A stretch of 27,601 bases of DNA, taken from Bacteroidales bacterium (lineage in GTDB: Bacteria > Bacteroidota > Bacteroidia > Bacteroidales > UBA932). Every line of letters begins with the position of its first letter. Position 1 is the first letter of the stretch. The translations under genes and the position numbers were made by a program. The DNA is taken from the NCBI GenBank assembly GCA_017561265.1, contig JAFZDJ010000006.1, positions 1-27,601 of the forward strand, read 5' to 3'. The notes beneath the pieces are model-generated. The model was not told where the DNA came from. It searched no databases and worked only from the letters and a program-made list of their open reading frames with translations. Below are positions 1-8,345 of the stretch, piece by piece.

Positions 1-5
1 GGCTT

Positions 6-195
6 TTCCAATAGTGCGGGAATTTTGGGGGTAAGGGGGGCATAGTGTATATAAATACAGCCGCCGCACTTTCAGAGCACAAAAAGTGCGTAATAATGAT
101 ATCCCCTTATTCTATCCAAATAATAGGACAGTATGAAAAACGGCGGGTGGGGGGTATTCCAATAGTGCGGGTATATACGGTAAGTGGGGTACATA
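6..195 (+). repeat. Direct repeats and AGTGCG motifs before terminase
   Basis: TTCCAATAGTGCGGG occurs exactly at 6-20 and 157-171. Each copy is followed 9 to 10 bases later by a related GTAAG plus G-run plus CATA tail (31-44 and 180-195). The hexamer AGTGCG recurs at 14-19, 85-90 and 165-170, and inverted at 65-70, where CGCACTTT (65-72) and AAAGTGCG (83-90) can form a hairpin with a 10-base loop. Repeats of this kind beside a terminase gene are usually binding sites for the small terminase. That role is inferred. Confidence 0.55.
112..131. promoter_or_regulatory. Operator-like palindrome, site 1
   Basis: CTATCC and GGACAG flank the 8-base centre AAATAATA. One mismatch breaks the dyad. The same architecture, with almost the same centre, is seen at 18991-19008 and 26754-26773. 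No good -10 box lies at the right distance here, so this looks like a protein-binding site and not a promoter core. It may tune terminase expression or packaging. Confidence 0.45.
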
Positions 196-240
196 AAATA
201 ATTAGATTTATCTATACAAATTAGCTAGGAGCAAAATCGG

Positions 241-603
241 ATGGATAAACGGCACTGGAAAACGGTAATCAGAAAGGCGACCGTCCAGGTCGGCACGTAT
301 CAACCAGCGTTCGACGCCGTGATCGACACCCTCGCGGACATCCTCGCGAAACGTGATCAGGCCCAGAAAGAATTCCTGGACTCCGGCGGGGAAATGCTAG
401 TGGTCCGGACGAATAAAGCCGGGGCGGATAACTACGAACAAAATCCCATGATCCGTTTGATCAACGATTTCAACCGGGACGCGCTCGCGTTCTGGAGGGA
501 TCTCGGTCTCACTCCGGCCGGGTTGAAGAAAATAAATGACGAGGCAGTGAAAAAGGATCAAGGATCCGCGCTGGATAAGGTACTATCAAAACTAGGAGGG
601 TAA
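241..603 (+). CDS. Phage terminase small subunit (P27 family)
   Basis: 120 residues. It resembles P27-type small terminases: an N-terminal helical DNA-binding half, a central NPMIRLINDFNRDALAFW segment (residues about 68-85) and the family-typical LGLTPAG turn (residues about 88-94) before a short basic and acidic tail. It would recognise the packaging site and load the large subunit onto phage DNA. The start ATG follows the purine-rich sequence TAGGAGCAAAATCGG, a good Shine-Dalgarno. The large subunit follows after 3 bases. The family call rests on motif recognition and position, without a search. Confidence 0.85.
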   Translation: MDKRHWKTVIRKATVQVGTYQPAFDAVIDTLADILAKRDQAQKEFLDSGGEMLVVRTNKAGADNYEQNPMIRLINDFNRDALAFWRDLGLTPAGLKKINDEAVKKDQGSALDKVLSKLGG

Positions 604-606
604 TCC

Positions 607-2367
607 GTGAAAGCAAAGCAATATTTCGATATTGCGAAACAATTCGCGGAGGACGTCGTTTCCGGAAAGATCATTCGCGGAAACAATAAAAGAGAATGCC
701 GGAGATTTCTCGATGATCTCCAAAGTCCGAAATTCGAGATCAGAACAAAAGACGCGGATTTCGTTTGTGGTTTTATCGAGCAATTTTTCGTCCACCAGAA
801 AGGTGAAGATCTCGAGGGACGGTCTCTCAAAAATAAACCGCTATTATTGCAGCCGTGGCAGATTTTCATTGTTTATAATCTGCTATGTTTTTATAAGGCC
901 GGGACGAACGAAAAGAGGTTCACGGAATGCCTGATATACGTCCCGAGAAAGCAAGGCAAAAGTTTATTTGCGGCCGGCCTCGCCCTCGCTCTCGGCATGT
1001 TGTACCGGTCGTCGGGCAGCACGATTTATATCACCGCAGCCAGTTTGAGACAGTCGTCGGAGACATTCGACAAGATCATATATACATTAAAATATCAGCT
1101 CGGAGCGAAACAGGCCGAAAAGGAATTCCGTATCCGGGACAACAACCAGGAACACTCCATTGACAAGACGTTCACGGATGGAGCCGGACGACCGACGGGA
1201 TCCCTACATATCGAAGCAATGGCCGCGAATCCTGATCGTCAGGACTCGTTCGGGTGCAATATTTGTATTGCGGACGAGATCCACGCATACAAATCTGCAG
1301 CACAATATAACCGGTTCAAAGAGGCAATGAAAGCCTATACGAACAAACTCATGATCGGGATCACGACCGCGGGCGATAACCAGAACTCGTTCTGTTATGG
1401 CCGTTTGCAGTACGCGGAAAAGGTCCTGGATGGAACGGTCGAGGACGACACATTGTTTTGTTTCGTCTCCGAGGCGGAAATGGACGAGAACGGCGACGTC
1501 GATTATCTGGATCCGCGTCAACATGAACTCGCGAATCCGAGTTACGGCGTCACGATCAGACCCGAGGACATGCTCGCGGAGGCAAGGCAGGCCCAGAACG
1601 ACCCGCAGCAGAGAAAGGATTTTATATCGAGATCGCTCAACAGGTACACGACCGCGATCAAGTCCTATTTCAATATAGAGACGTTCCGGTCGAGCGATCG
1701 CAAATACGAATATACTCTCGAGGATCTCGCAAAGCTCCCGATCAAGTGGTTCGGAGGCGCGGATCTTTCAAAGTTTCACGATCTGACCGCTGCAGCATTG
1801 TTCGGACATTACGACAAAGAGGATCTCGACATAATAATCACTCACGGGTTTTTTCCGGTCGTCGCAGCTGCAAAGAAAGCGGAGGAGGATCAGATCCCGT
1901 TGTTTGGATGGGCCGACGACGGATGGTTGACTCTCGCAAATACGCCGACGGTAAATGTCGACGACGTCGTGAAATGGTTTATTGATATGAGAAACCTCGG
2001 TTTCAAGATCGAGGAGATCGGACACGACCGGAAGTTTGCACCGGAATATATCATCCAGGCAAAGAAAGCCGGATTTAATGTGGTCGACCAACCACAATAC
2101 TACTACATAAAATCACAGGGTTTCCGGCGGATCGAAAAATCAGCGATCGACCGGAAACTTTATTATTTGCATTCGGACGCTTACGAATACTGCGTCCAGA
2201 ATGTACGAGCGATCGAGAAATCGGACGACATGATCCAGTTTGAAAAGGTCTCGAAAACGATGAGAATCGACCTTTTCGACGCGTCCGTTTTCGCGTGTGT
2301 CAGATATTTGAATTCGTTGGAGGATAAGCCGGATTTAATGTCGTCCTGGTTTGGAGGTAAGAAATAA
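607..2367 (+). CDS. Terminase large subunit, ATPase and nuclease
   Basis: 586 residues, the usual length for a siphovirus large terminase. It powers DNA packaging at the portal and cuts the concatemer. The N-terminal ATPase half shows Walker A VPRKQGKS (residues 112-119) and Walker B NICIADE (218-224, with D223 and E224), then a TTAG coupling motif near 253. The C-terminal RNase H-like nuclease half shows GGADLSK (383-389, D386), a GHDRKFAPE segment and a late acidic motif [11 protein letters not shown] near 555. The start is GTG, 3 bases after the small subunit stop, with GGAGGG just upstream overlapping the end of that gene. All catalytic motifs look intact. Confidence 0.95.
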   Translation: MKAKQYFDIAKQFAEDVVSGKIIRGNNKRECRRFLDDLQSPKFEIRTKDADFVCGFIEQFFVHQKGEDLEGRSLKNKPLLLQPWQIFIVYNLLCFYKAGTNEKRFTECLIYVPRKQGKSLFAAGLALALGMLYRSSGSTIYITAASLRQSSETFDKIIYTLKYQLGAKQAEKEFRIRDNNQEHSIDKTFTDGAGRPTGSLHIEAMAANPDRQDSFGCNICIADEIHAYKSAAQYNRFKEAMKAYTNKLMIGITTAGDNQNSFCYGRLQYAEKVLDGTVEDDTLFCFVSEAEMDENGDVDYLDPRQHELANPSYGVTIRPEDMLAEARQAQNDPQQRKDFISRSLNRYTTAIKSYFNIETFRSSDRKYEYTLEDLAKLPIKWFGGADLSKFHDLTAAALFGHYDKEDLDIIITHGFFPVVAAAKKAEEDQIPLFGWADDGWLTLANTPTVNVDDVVKWFIDMRNLGFKIEEIGHDRKFAPEYIIQAKKAGFNVVDQPQYYYIKSQGFRRIEKSAIDRKLYYLHSDAYEYCVQNVRAIEKSDDMIQFEKVSKTMRIDLFDASVFACVRYLNSLEDKPDLMSSWFGGKK

Positions 2368-2369
2368 AA

Positions 2370-3581
2370 ATGAGACTATTCAACCGAAAACCCGAAAAGC
2401 GCGAGACGCCACAAGAGGTAATCGCGCAACAGGAAAAGAAGATCGCGCAGCTCCTCGAACTTATAAACTCGGAGGGGATCTCATGCGCTGGTTATCATTC
2501 ACTTGATCAGGATCCGACGATCGTCGCTGCATGTAAAAGTATTGCGGATCTCGTCGGCCTCGTATCGTGGCATTTAATGCAGAACCAGACCGACGGCGGA
2601 GATCTCCGGATCAAGAATGAGTTATCCAGGAAGATCGATATAAACCCGAACCGGTATATGACCAGACAGAATTTCTACGAGGCCGTAGCAATGAATCTAC
2701 TCCTATACGGAGACGGAAACGCAGTCGTCCGGCCGATAACGGAAGATGGTTATTTACGCGACCTCGAGATCATTCCCGCTGGTCGCTTTTCATTTATGCC
2801 GGATCCGCTCGGATATGGTTATAAGATCCTGATCGACGGGAAAGTTTATGATCCACAGGATCTAATCCATTTTGCGATCAACCCGTCGAAGCGTTACCCG
2901 TGGAAAGGGACGAGTTTCCGTGTTGCCGTAAAAGACGTTGCGGAGAATCTGCACCAGGCAGCAAAAACGGAAAAGGCTTTTAATTCGAGCAAGTGGAAAC
3001 CGCCACTAATTGTAAAGGTCGACGGTATCTCGGCGGATTTCCAGGACCGGAACGGACGTGACGCGCTGATCAAAGATTACCTCGAGACGGCGGAGGAGGG
3101 TCAACCGTGGATCGTTCCATCTGCACAGATGGACATTCAGTCGGTAAAACCTCTAACGCTGCAGGACCTCGCGATCGCGGACACCGTGAAGATCAACAAA
3201 CAGACGGCCGCCTCGATTATCGGAGTCCCGCCGTTCATGGTCGGAGTCGGTGACTACAACCTCGCAGCGTTTAACAATTTCGTCATGACCACGGTCCGGA
3301 AGATCGTCGAATGTATCCAGCAGACACTCACGAAAGGTCTCATTCTCTCCGAGTCCTGGTACATAAAAGGGAATGTTTGGCAGCTCCGAGACTGGGATCT
3401 CTCGACGATCACGTCCGTTTTCACTGAGTTTGGTGATCGTGGTTGGGTAACGGGTAACGAGGCGCGAGACCGGATCAACCTCGAACCGCGCGAGGGCCTC
3501 GACGAATTAAAGGTCCTCGAGAATTATATCCCGGTCAACAAATCCGGAGATCAAAAGAAGCTAGTCCAGGATAACGAATAG
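2370..3581 (+). CDS. Portal protein (HK97-like)
   Basis: 403 residues. The portal is the dodecameric ring at one capsid vertex through which DNA enters and to which the tail connector binds. Recognisable features are the N-terminal SLDQDPTIVAACKSIADLVG segment (residues about 45-64), the LLYGDGNAVV strand (about 111-120) and the crown-adjacent AASIIGVPPFMVG motif (about 281-293), all typical of HK97-type portals. It starts 2 bases after the large terminase stop, with GGAGG inside the end of that gene as ribosome site. It ends just before the protease gene, as expected for a packaging/head operon. Confidence 0.92.
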   Translation: MRLFNRKPEKRETPQEVIAQQEKKIAQLLELINSEGISCAGYHSLDQDPTIVAACKSIADLVGLVSWHLMQNQTDGGDLRIKNELSRKIDINPNRYMTRQNFYEAVAMNLLLYGDGNAVVRPITEDGYLRDLEIIPAGRFSFMPDPLGYGYKILIDGKVYDPQDLIHFAINPSKRYPWKGTSFRVAVKDVAENLHQAAKTEKAFNSSKWKPPLIVKVDGISADFQDRNGRDALIKDYLETAEEGQPWIVPSAQMDIQSVKPLTLQDLAIADTVKINKQTAASIIGVPPFMVGVGDYNLAAFNNFVMTTVRKIVECIQQTLTKGLILSESWYIKGNVWQLRDWDLSTITSVFTEFGDRGWVTGNEARDRINLEPREGLDELKVLENYIPVNKSGDQKKLVQDNE

Positions 3582-3594
3582 AGGAGGAAATATC

Positions 3595-4260
3595 ATGATC
3601 GCAACAAAGGAAAAAGAAAACCGCATGAGTAATTATGCGGATCAACGGTTTCTCCGGACCCGTCCGGAAGATTTCAAAACGAGGGACGCCGACGGAAATC
3701 CCATAATCGAGGGATATTTCGCGGTTTTTAATAGCAATTACGAACTCTGGGAGGGCGCGTCCGAGTCGATCGCGCCGACTGCGTTCGACAACACCTTGTC
3801 CGGGGACATCCGCGCGTTGATCAACCATGACACGACTCTGGTCATTGGTAGAACAACAAACGGAACACTCGAACTCAAGGTGGACTCTCGCGGGTTGTGG
3901 GGTCGTATCAAGATCAATCCGAAAGATCAAGACGCGATGAACATCCATGCGAGGGTCGAACGTGGAGACGTCACTCAATGTTCATTCGGATTTTACATCC
4001 GCGAAGAGGAAACCGAATACCTCCCCGACGGATCGATCCATTGGACACTAACGGACGTTGAACTCTTTGAGGTTTCGTGCTGCACGTTCCCGGCATATGA
4101 GGAGACGAGCATTTCCGCCCGAAAGCGGGACGCCGCAGATCTCGAGGCGAGAAAACTCGAGGCATGGAAAGCGAAAATGACCGCTCGACTCACAAAATCT
4201 AACGAGGAGGAGTCCACAAATGGCAATTCGAACAATTCTGCTCCGGAAGAAAATCAATGA
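3595..4260 (+). CDS. Prohead maturation protease (HK97 family)
   Basis: 221 residues. A serine protease of the herpesvirus-assemblin fold that cleaves the N-terminal delta domain from the capsid protein during maturation. The early GYFAVFN motif (residues 40-46), catalytic His in INHD (H78) and catalytic Ser in QCSFGF (S130), then a conserved DVELFEVS segment, match the family. The start at 3595 is placed by GAGGAGGAAA 5 to 14 bases upstream; an in-frame ATG at 3625 is possible. The 3' end overlaps the capsid gene by 41 bases, so the two are translationally linked. Confidence 0.92.
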   Translation: MIATKEKENRMSNYADQRFLRTRPEDFKTRDADGNPIIEGYFAVFNSNYELWEGASESIAPTAFDNTLSGDIRALINHDTTLVIGRTTNGTLELKVDSRGLWGRIKINPKDQDAMNIHARVERGDVTQCSFGFYIREEETEYLPDGSIHWTLTDVELFEVSCCTFPAYEETSISARKRDAADLEARKLEAWKAKMTARLTKSNEEESTNGNSNNSAPEENQ

Positions 4261-5632
4261 CCAGAAAAAGGTCCTGGATCAGCTCCGCGCCGCAAAAGCG
4301 GATTTCGAAAAGAAAGCCGCTGATCTTAAGACCCGCGAAGATGAACTGATCGCCTCGGTCGATGAGGTTTCATCCGAGGAAGAACAGAAAGCCGTTGAAG
4401 AAGCCGCGGACGCACTCGAGGCGGATAAGGCCGCACTCGACACCGAGGTTTCCGAAAACGACCAGAAGATCTCCGACCTCGAGACCGAGATCACCGACAT
4501 GGAGAGAGATCTCGAAAAGCTCGAGGAGGAACAGAGAACAGTCCCGCCGATCCCGACGGACGACAAACCGGAAGAAACTCCGGCAAAGAAAACAACAAAG
4601 AAATCAGGAGGAAAAAGAACAATGCTGAAATGTAGATCACTGCGTAATATGTCTATCGTTGATCGTGACGAGCTGATCAACCGCGAGGACACACAGAATC
4701 TTTTGAACGAGGTCCGCTCCGCCATTAAGGAAAAGAGAGCATTGACCGGTGGAGCCTATACCATCTCCGATACCATCGTCGGTCTGATCCGCGAGGACGT
4801 GATCGAGTATTCTAAGCTGTATAAGCACGTACGCGTTTATTCCCTCTCCGGCAAGGGCCGTGAAATCGTTATGGGAACAAACCCGGAGGCATTCTGGGAG
4901 GAGTGCTGCGATCCGATTTATGAACTCGAGCAGAGCCTTTCCCAGGTTGAGATCGACTGCTACAAGGTAGCCGGTTTCATTCCGCTTTGCAATGCACTGA
5001 TCGAGGATAGCGACATTGATCTGCTCGATGAGATCATGGTTTCGATCCTCCAGGCGATCGGACTCGCCCTGGATAAGGCGATCATTTACGGAACCGGCGT
5101 GAAAATGCCGACCGGTGTCGTTACCGCTATTGACGACGACAACGCGCTCAAGCTCACAAACGAGATCACGATCCCGACTGCAAGCTCCACGGGCGTGAAA
5201 CTGTTTCAGGAACTCGTCAAGGCAACCGGCGTTATCGCTAACCGTTACGCGAGAGGCGAAAAAGTTTGGGTCATGAACGAGGCAACATACGTTACACTCC
5301 AGGCCGAAGCACTCTCCGTTAATGCAGCGGGCGCGATCGTGACAGGCGTTGACGGCAGAATGCCGGTCGGCGGCGGCGTGATCGAGGTCCTCAATTTCGT
5401 TCCGGCGAAGAATATCGTTGTAGGTTATTTCGATCTGTACGTTCTCGGCGAAAGAAAGGGCATGACCATTGATACATCCGAACACGTTCGTTTCCTCCAG
5501 GATCAGACCGTGATCCGTGGCCGCGCACGTTACGACGGAAAGCCGGCGATCGTTAAGGCGTTCGCCGTTATCGGTATCGACAACACGACACCGTCCGTCG
5601 AGGTTGATTTCGCAAACCCTTCGGAGGACTGA
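4220..5632 (+). CDS. Major capsid protein with N-terminal delta-like coiled coil
   Basis: 470 residues. Residues 1-125 are a charged, Lys/Glu/Asp-rich coiled coil that fits the delta (scaffolding) domain of HK97-type capsid proteins. Residues from about 135 form the capsid domain, with the TISDTIVGLIREDVIEYSKL opening typical of Phage_capsid proteins. The start has GAGGAGGAG upstream. Two oddities stand out. A second strong ribosome site (4605-4611) precedes in-frame Met135 (4622), so a delta-less product could be made directly. The last codons carry a slippery AAACCCT (5614-5620) followed by an ORF in the -1 frame. Minus-strand ORFs across this gene are shadows. Confidence 0.93.
   Translation: MAIRTILLRKKINDQKKVLDQLRAAKADFEKKAADLKTREDELIASVDEVSSEEEQKAVEEAADALEADKAALDTEVSENDQKISDLETEITDMERDLEKLEEEQRTVPPIPTDDKPEETPAKKTTKKSGGKRTMLKCRSLRNMSIVDRDELINREDTQNLLNEVRSAIKEKRALTGGAYTISDTIVGLIREDVIEYSKLYKHVRVYSLSGKGREIVMGTNPEAFWEECCDPIYELEQSLSQVEIDCYKVAGFIPLCNALIEDSDIDLLDEIMVSILQAIGLALDKAIIYGTGVKMPTGVVTAIDDDNALKLTNEITIPTASSTGVKLFQELVKATGVIANRYARGEKVWVMNEATYVTLQAEALSVNAAGAIVTGVDGRMPVGGGVIEVLNFVPAKNIVVGYFDLYVLGERKGMTIDTSEHVRFLQDQTVIRGRARYDGKPAIVKAFAVIGIDNTTPSVEVDFANPSED
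4605..4624 (+). promoter_or_regulatory. Internal ribosome site and in-frame start in capsid gene
   Basis: CAGGAGG at 4605-4611 lies 10 bases before ATG 4622-4624, which is in frame with the capsid gene (codon 135). The position coincides with the junction between the delta-like coiled coil and the capsid domain. The spacing is a little long but the Shine-Dalgarno is among the strongest in the window. It could give a 336-residue capsid form without the delta domain. The AGGAGG encodes part of the SGGKR linker, so it may also be coincidental. Confidence 0.5.
5614..5620 (+). promoter_or_regulatory. Candidate -1 frameshift heptamer in capsid gene
   Basis: A AAC CCT fits the X XXY YYZ pattern in the capsid reading frame (codons AAC 5615-5617 and CCT 5618-5620), 9 bases before the TGA stop at 5630. 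A one-base backward slip leads directly into the open -1 frame that runs to 6012. AAACCC-type heptamers are weaker slippery sites than A AAA AAC. A missed C in the CCC run would produce the same picture, so sequence error is the main alternative. Confidence 0.5.
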
Positions 5633-6012
5633 CGGTTTCTCCGGAGAGTCAGTCAGTCCAGATCTATGAGACGCCGGTTTCGTCCATCCAGGACGACGAC
5701 GTCGCCGTATCCGGAAACAAGATCACAGGTACACTCAAGAAACTTACGACCGGCCCGATCGCGGGTTATTGGGGCGCGGGTAATTTCCTCGCACTCAAAT
5801 TCGCGAATCCGGATCCGAGAGCAACGTCCGTCAAAGTCGGTTTGGATCCGTCCCAGGGTTCCGGCCTGGTCGAGCTGCTCGGCGATCCAGATATGAACGG
5901 TGTATTCAAGATCACAAACAAAACAACACAGAAATTCGTCGTCGTGACGACAGACGGTCACGCGACAAAGAGACAGGAATTCGATCTGTCAGATCTGACA
6001 CTCGAGTCCTGA
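5620..6012 (+). CDS. C-terminal capsid extension or decoration domain in -1 frame
   Basis: An open frame runs from 5608 to the TGA at 6010-6012 but has no ATG, GTG or TTG before a TTG near 5842. Read from a -1 slip at 5614-5620 it gives 130 residues (FGGLTVSPESQSVQIYETPV...), beta-rich and ending in DLSDLTLES. Codon use matches the neighbouring genes and the minus strand has no convincing gene here, so this is real coding DNA. It contains a GAGNFLALKF strand and SVKVGLDPS, which look like a compact beta-sandwich domain. With the capsid ORF the fusion is about 597 residues. Alternatives are a separate gene with a non-standard start, or one fused gene broken by a sequencing indel. Confidence 0.65.
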   Translation, partial: FGGLTVSPESQSVQIYETPVSSIQDDDVAVSGNKITGTLKKLTTGPIAGYWGAGNFLALKFANPDPRATSVKVGLDPSQGSGLVELLGDPDMNGVFKITNKTTQKFVVVTTDGHATKRQEFDLSDLTLES

Positions 6013-6031
6013 TCTATTTGGAGGTTTCACT

Positions 6032-6343
6032 ATGGCAACACCAGAACCGTATGCGACTATGCTCAACCTGATCAAAGTCGATCTCGGGATCGTGAACGCG
6101 ACCGGGTACGATGTAAGGTTATTGAGTCTGCTCCAGTCGTGCGAGAAAGAGATCAAGTTTGAGGGCGTGATCCTCGATCTCTCGGATCGGGACGATCAGG
6201 ATCTCGTTATCGATCTCGCTCGCTGGACATGGTTAAACAGGCGCGAAGCGGGCGACGGTGCGACCATGTCAAGATCGATCCGCTGGAGGATCAACAAACG
6301 TCTTTTTTCGCAGAAACGAGTCTCACAGAATCCGGAGGAATAA
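6032..6343 (+). CDS. Head-tail connector protein (gp6-like)
   Basis: 103 residues, predicted almost wholly helical. The size, position directly after the capsid gene and the DLARWTWLNRREAGDGATMS segment (residues about 61-80) match the connector (QLRG/gp6-like) proteins that form the first ring below the portal. TTTGGAGGTTTCACT precedes the ATG. The next gene follows after 3 bases. The call depends on order as much as on motif. Confidence 0.75.
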   Translation: MATPEPYATMLNLIKVDLGIVNATGYDVRLLSLLQSCEKEIKFEGVILDLSDRDDQDLVIDLARWTWLNRREAGDGATMSRSIRWRINKRLFSQKRVSQNPEE

Positions 6344-6346
6344 GTC

Positions 6347-6736
6347 ATGGATACCGAAATCGTATTGATCACGAAAACTCCCGGATCTACACTCGACAGT
6401 TTCCTGCAACCGATCACAACCGAGACACGGACGCCGGTCCTTGCGACCGACGTCCCGATCTCGAGGTCGGAATATTACCAGGCCGGGGAAAATGGGATCC
6501 GTCCCGAATTCATGTTTGTGATCAACCCGATCGAGTATTCCGGCGAGGAGGAAGTCGAGGTCACGTTCAAAAACGGTTTGACTCGTCGGTTTGGGATCTA
6601 TCGGACGTATGAACGCAACCCGGACACGCTGGAGGTCTATTGCAAACAGGCGACCGGACTAAATGAGAAACCGGAACCGGAACCGACTCCGGATCCGAAA
6701 CCAGAACCGGAGGAACCGACAAATGACACTAACTGA
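6347..6736 (+). CDS. Putative head closure / head-tail joining protein
   Basis: 129 residues. The first 105 residues are beta-rich (IRPEFMFVINPIEYSG, VEVTFKNGLTRRFGIYRTY), consistent with the stopper/closure ring that retains packaged DNA. The last 25 residues form a Pro/Glu-rich low-complexity tail with repeated PEPEP-like units, which also carries the start codon of the next gene: the two ORFs overlap by 14 bases. CGGAGGAATAAGTC is the ribosome site. The assignment is by position between connector and tail-completion genes; sequence similarity is not obvious. Confidence 0.6.
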   Translation: MDTEIVLITKTPGSTLDSFLQPITTETRTPVLATDVPISRSEYYQAGENGIRPEFMFVINPIEYSGEEEVEVTFKNGLTRRFGIYRTYERNPDTLEVYCKQATGLNEKPEPEPTPDPKPEPEEPTNDTN

Positions 6737-7043
6737 ACTACTCGCAAAATTCACGACGTTGTCGTTCCCGGTCCAGTTTGATCACGTGGAGGACGGGACG
6801 AGGATTCCGTTCGGAGTTTTGACGTTTTCCCAGGATAATTTTGCAGCCGATAACATGGTTTATGTTGAAATGTCGCAGTTTGATTTGCGGGTATATCTCG
6901 ACAAGCTGGACGGACTGATCATGTCGGAAGTAAAAGATTTTCTCAACACGAACGAACTCCCATACGAACTCCAGATCACATACATTGACGACGCAAAAGC
7001 ATACGAACTCGACTACACGTTCGGAGCAATCACCGAGGACTAA
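6723..7043 (+). CDS. Putative tail terminator / minor capsid-like protein
   Basis: 106 residues from the ATG at 6723, which lies just after a purine-rich GGAGGAACC inside the previous gene; an upstream start would read through the Pro-rich region in the wrong frame and is unlikely. The fold suggested by strand and helix order (IPFGVLTF, MVYVEMSQFDLRVYLDK, helix, YELQITYIDDAKAYELDYTF) resembles proteins that cap the tail tube. It lies before the gp10-like gene, the reverse of the order often seen, so terminator versus another neck role remains open. Confidence 0.6.
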   Translation: MTLTELLAKFTTLSFPVQFDHVEDGTRIPFGVLTFSQDNFAADNMVYVEMSQFDLRVYLDKLDGLIMSEVKDFLNTNELPYELQITYIDDAKAYELDYTFGAITED

Positions 7044-7045
7044 TC

Positions 7046-7486
7046 ATGGGAAAAGTATTCACTATTGCAAACTCGCAAAACATGAACAACTATCTGACGA
7101 AAGTTTTCGGCGAAATCGACCTGGGAATCCAGGAGGCGATCAACCAGACGATCGACGAGATCGGAAAGGAACTTTCAAAAAAGCTCCGGGACACGTCTCC
7201 ACCGAAACCGGGATCGAAACGCGCGAGAAAATACGCGAAAGGTTGGCGTTATCGTGCGAGCAAACTCCAGTCCGACGGATCCTTTTCCGCCGTTGTTTAT
7301 AACGCGCGTTACGGATGGTTGACACATCTACTCGAATACGGACACCCGGTTCGGAAAAAAGACGGCTCGGTCCGCTGGGTCGATGGTCAACCGCATATCG
7401 GACCGGCGGATGAATGGTGCAAGACCGAGGGCGTCGCGAAGCTCCAGCGAGCGATCCAGAATGAACTTTCAAAAATCAAAACTTAA
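7046..7486 (+). CDS. Tail completion protein (HK97 gp10-like)
   Basis: 146 residues. The N-terminal half is a long amphipathic helix. A basic segment (SKRARKYAKGWRY, residues about 56-68) follows, then the family signature LTHLLEYGH (about 91-99) with a G-rich loop and QPHIGPADEW (about 114-123). Proteins of this family join the neck to the tail tube. It starts 2 bases after the previous stop. Confidence 0.85.
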   Translation: MGKVFTIANSQNMNNYLTKVFGEIDLGIQEAINQTIDEIGKELSKKLRDTSPPKPGSKRARKYAKGWRYRASKLQSDGSFSAVVYNARYGWLTHLLEYGHPVRKKDGSVRWVDGQPHIGPADEWCKTEGVAKLQRAIQNELSKIKT

Positions 7487-7504
7487 ACAGGAGGATAAAA
7501 CAAC

Positions 7505-8305
7505 ATGCCCGAAAATAACAAGGTAAAGTATGGTTTGAAGAACTGCGTTTGGTGGCCGCTGGTCGAGTCTACAGATCCGGAAACCGGCGTTGTGACGACC
7601 TCATACGGGGAAGTACACAAATTGCCCGGTGCGGTTTCATGTAAATTCGACAAACAAGGCGATCGGACAGTTTTTCGCGCTGATGATAGTGACTATTTTT
7701 CTCTGGAGTCAAACGGCGGCTACAGTGGAACGATCACCGTCGCCGAGGTTCCGGACGATCTCCGCGAGTATGCATTCAATGAATTCAGAGATACTAACGG
7801 CGTGCTGATCGAGGGATCAGCTGCAGAGGTTAAATATTTCGCGTTCGGTTTCCAGTTTACCGGAGATAAGAAAGGAATCCGTCACCAGCTTGTGAAATGT
7901 TCCCTTTCCAAACCGTCTATCGGATCCGAAACGACTCCGGAGGGTAACACACCGAATGTCCAGACCGACGAAATGACGCTCACTGCTATTCCGAGACCGG
8001 ACGACGAAAAGATCCATTTCAAGGCCGACCCGCTCACGGACGCGGAGATCTATGCCGGGTTCCTCACAACGGTTTATACACCGGATTACACATGGGAACT
8101 CTCGATAACCGAGGGCGCGGACACAACAGTGACCGTTACGAGAGGCGGAACAGAGCTTGACGACGGCGACGAACTCGCAACAGGCGACGTTCTGACGATC
8201 ACTTGTTCCGGAGGTACTCTCACGGTCAACGGTGAAGCGTTCGTTTCCGGACAGACTCTCACCGTATCCGGTAATGTCACGGTCGTTTCGACCAAATCAG
8301 AGTAA
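7505..8305 (+). CDS. Major tail (tube) protein with C-terminal Ig-like domain
   Basis: 266 residues. Residues 1-195 match phi13-type major tail proteins: KYGLKNCVWWPL near the start, then KLPGAVS and a long beta-sheet region ending in DAEIYAGFLTT. Residues about 200-266 form an extra Thr/Val/Gly-rich beta domain (TVTVTRGG, LTITCSGG, LTVNGEAFV), like the Ig-like decorations on siphovirus tubes that help surface attachment. CAGGAGGATAAAACAAC is a strong ribosome site, as suits an abundant protein, and a terminator-like structure follows the gene. Confidence 0.9.
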   Translation: MPENNKVKYGLKNCVWWPLVESTDPETGVVTTSYGEVHKLPGAVSCKFDKQGDRTVFRADDSDYFSLESNGGYSGTITVAEVPDDLREYAFNEFRDTNGVLIEGSAAEVKYFAFGFQFTGDKKGIRHQLVKCSLSKPSIGSETTPEGNTPNVQTDEMTLTAIPRPDDEKIHFKADPLTDAEIYAGFLTTVYTPDYTWELSITEGADTTVTVTRGGTELDDGDELATGDVLTITCSGGTLTVNGEAFVSGQTLTVSGNVTVVSTKSE

Positions 8306-8345
8306 AGAAAAACAAACCGTCATTGTTTTTCCATATACTTTCTTT

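Larger units (their letters stand above)
1..240. other. Non-coding terminase leader, likely cos-side region
   Basis: No gene is seen in these 240 bases. The stretch is unlike the rest of the genome: it has G-runs (27-31, 35-40, 149-154), AT-rich blocks, a 15-bp direct repeat (6-20 and 157-171), a perfect 8-bp inverted repeat (65-72 with 83-90) and an operator-like palindrome (112-131). In cos-type phages the region before the small terminase gene holds the cohesive-end nick site and the terminase binding repeats. The HNH gene at the other window edge fits this if the genome is circular. The exact nick position cannot be read from sequence alone. Confidence 0.6.

Noticed and set aside
3535..3978. 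147-residue minus-strand ORF over portal end and protease
   Set aside because: Shadow of well-supported plus-strand genes in an unbroken rightward operon.
4637..5485. 282-residue minus-strand ORF
   Set aside because: It lies wholly inside the major capsid gene, has no ribosome site and its composition is that of an antisense shadow of a G/C-rich coding frame.
5653..5961. 102-residue minus-strand ORF opposite the capsid extension
   Set aside because: The plus-strand -1 frame has codon use and protein character of a real domain; the minus ORF has no ribosome site or context.
6663..6722. Upstream start for the tail terminator-like gene
   Set aside because: The extra residues would be an Arg/Asn-rich translation of the Pro-Glu repeat in another frame, with no ribosome site.
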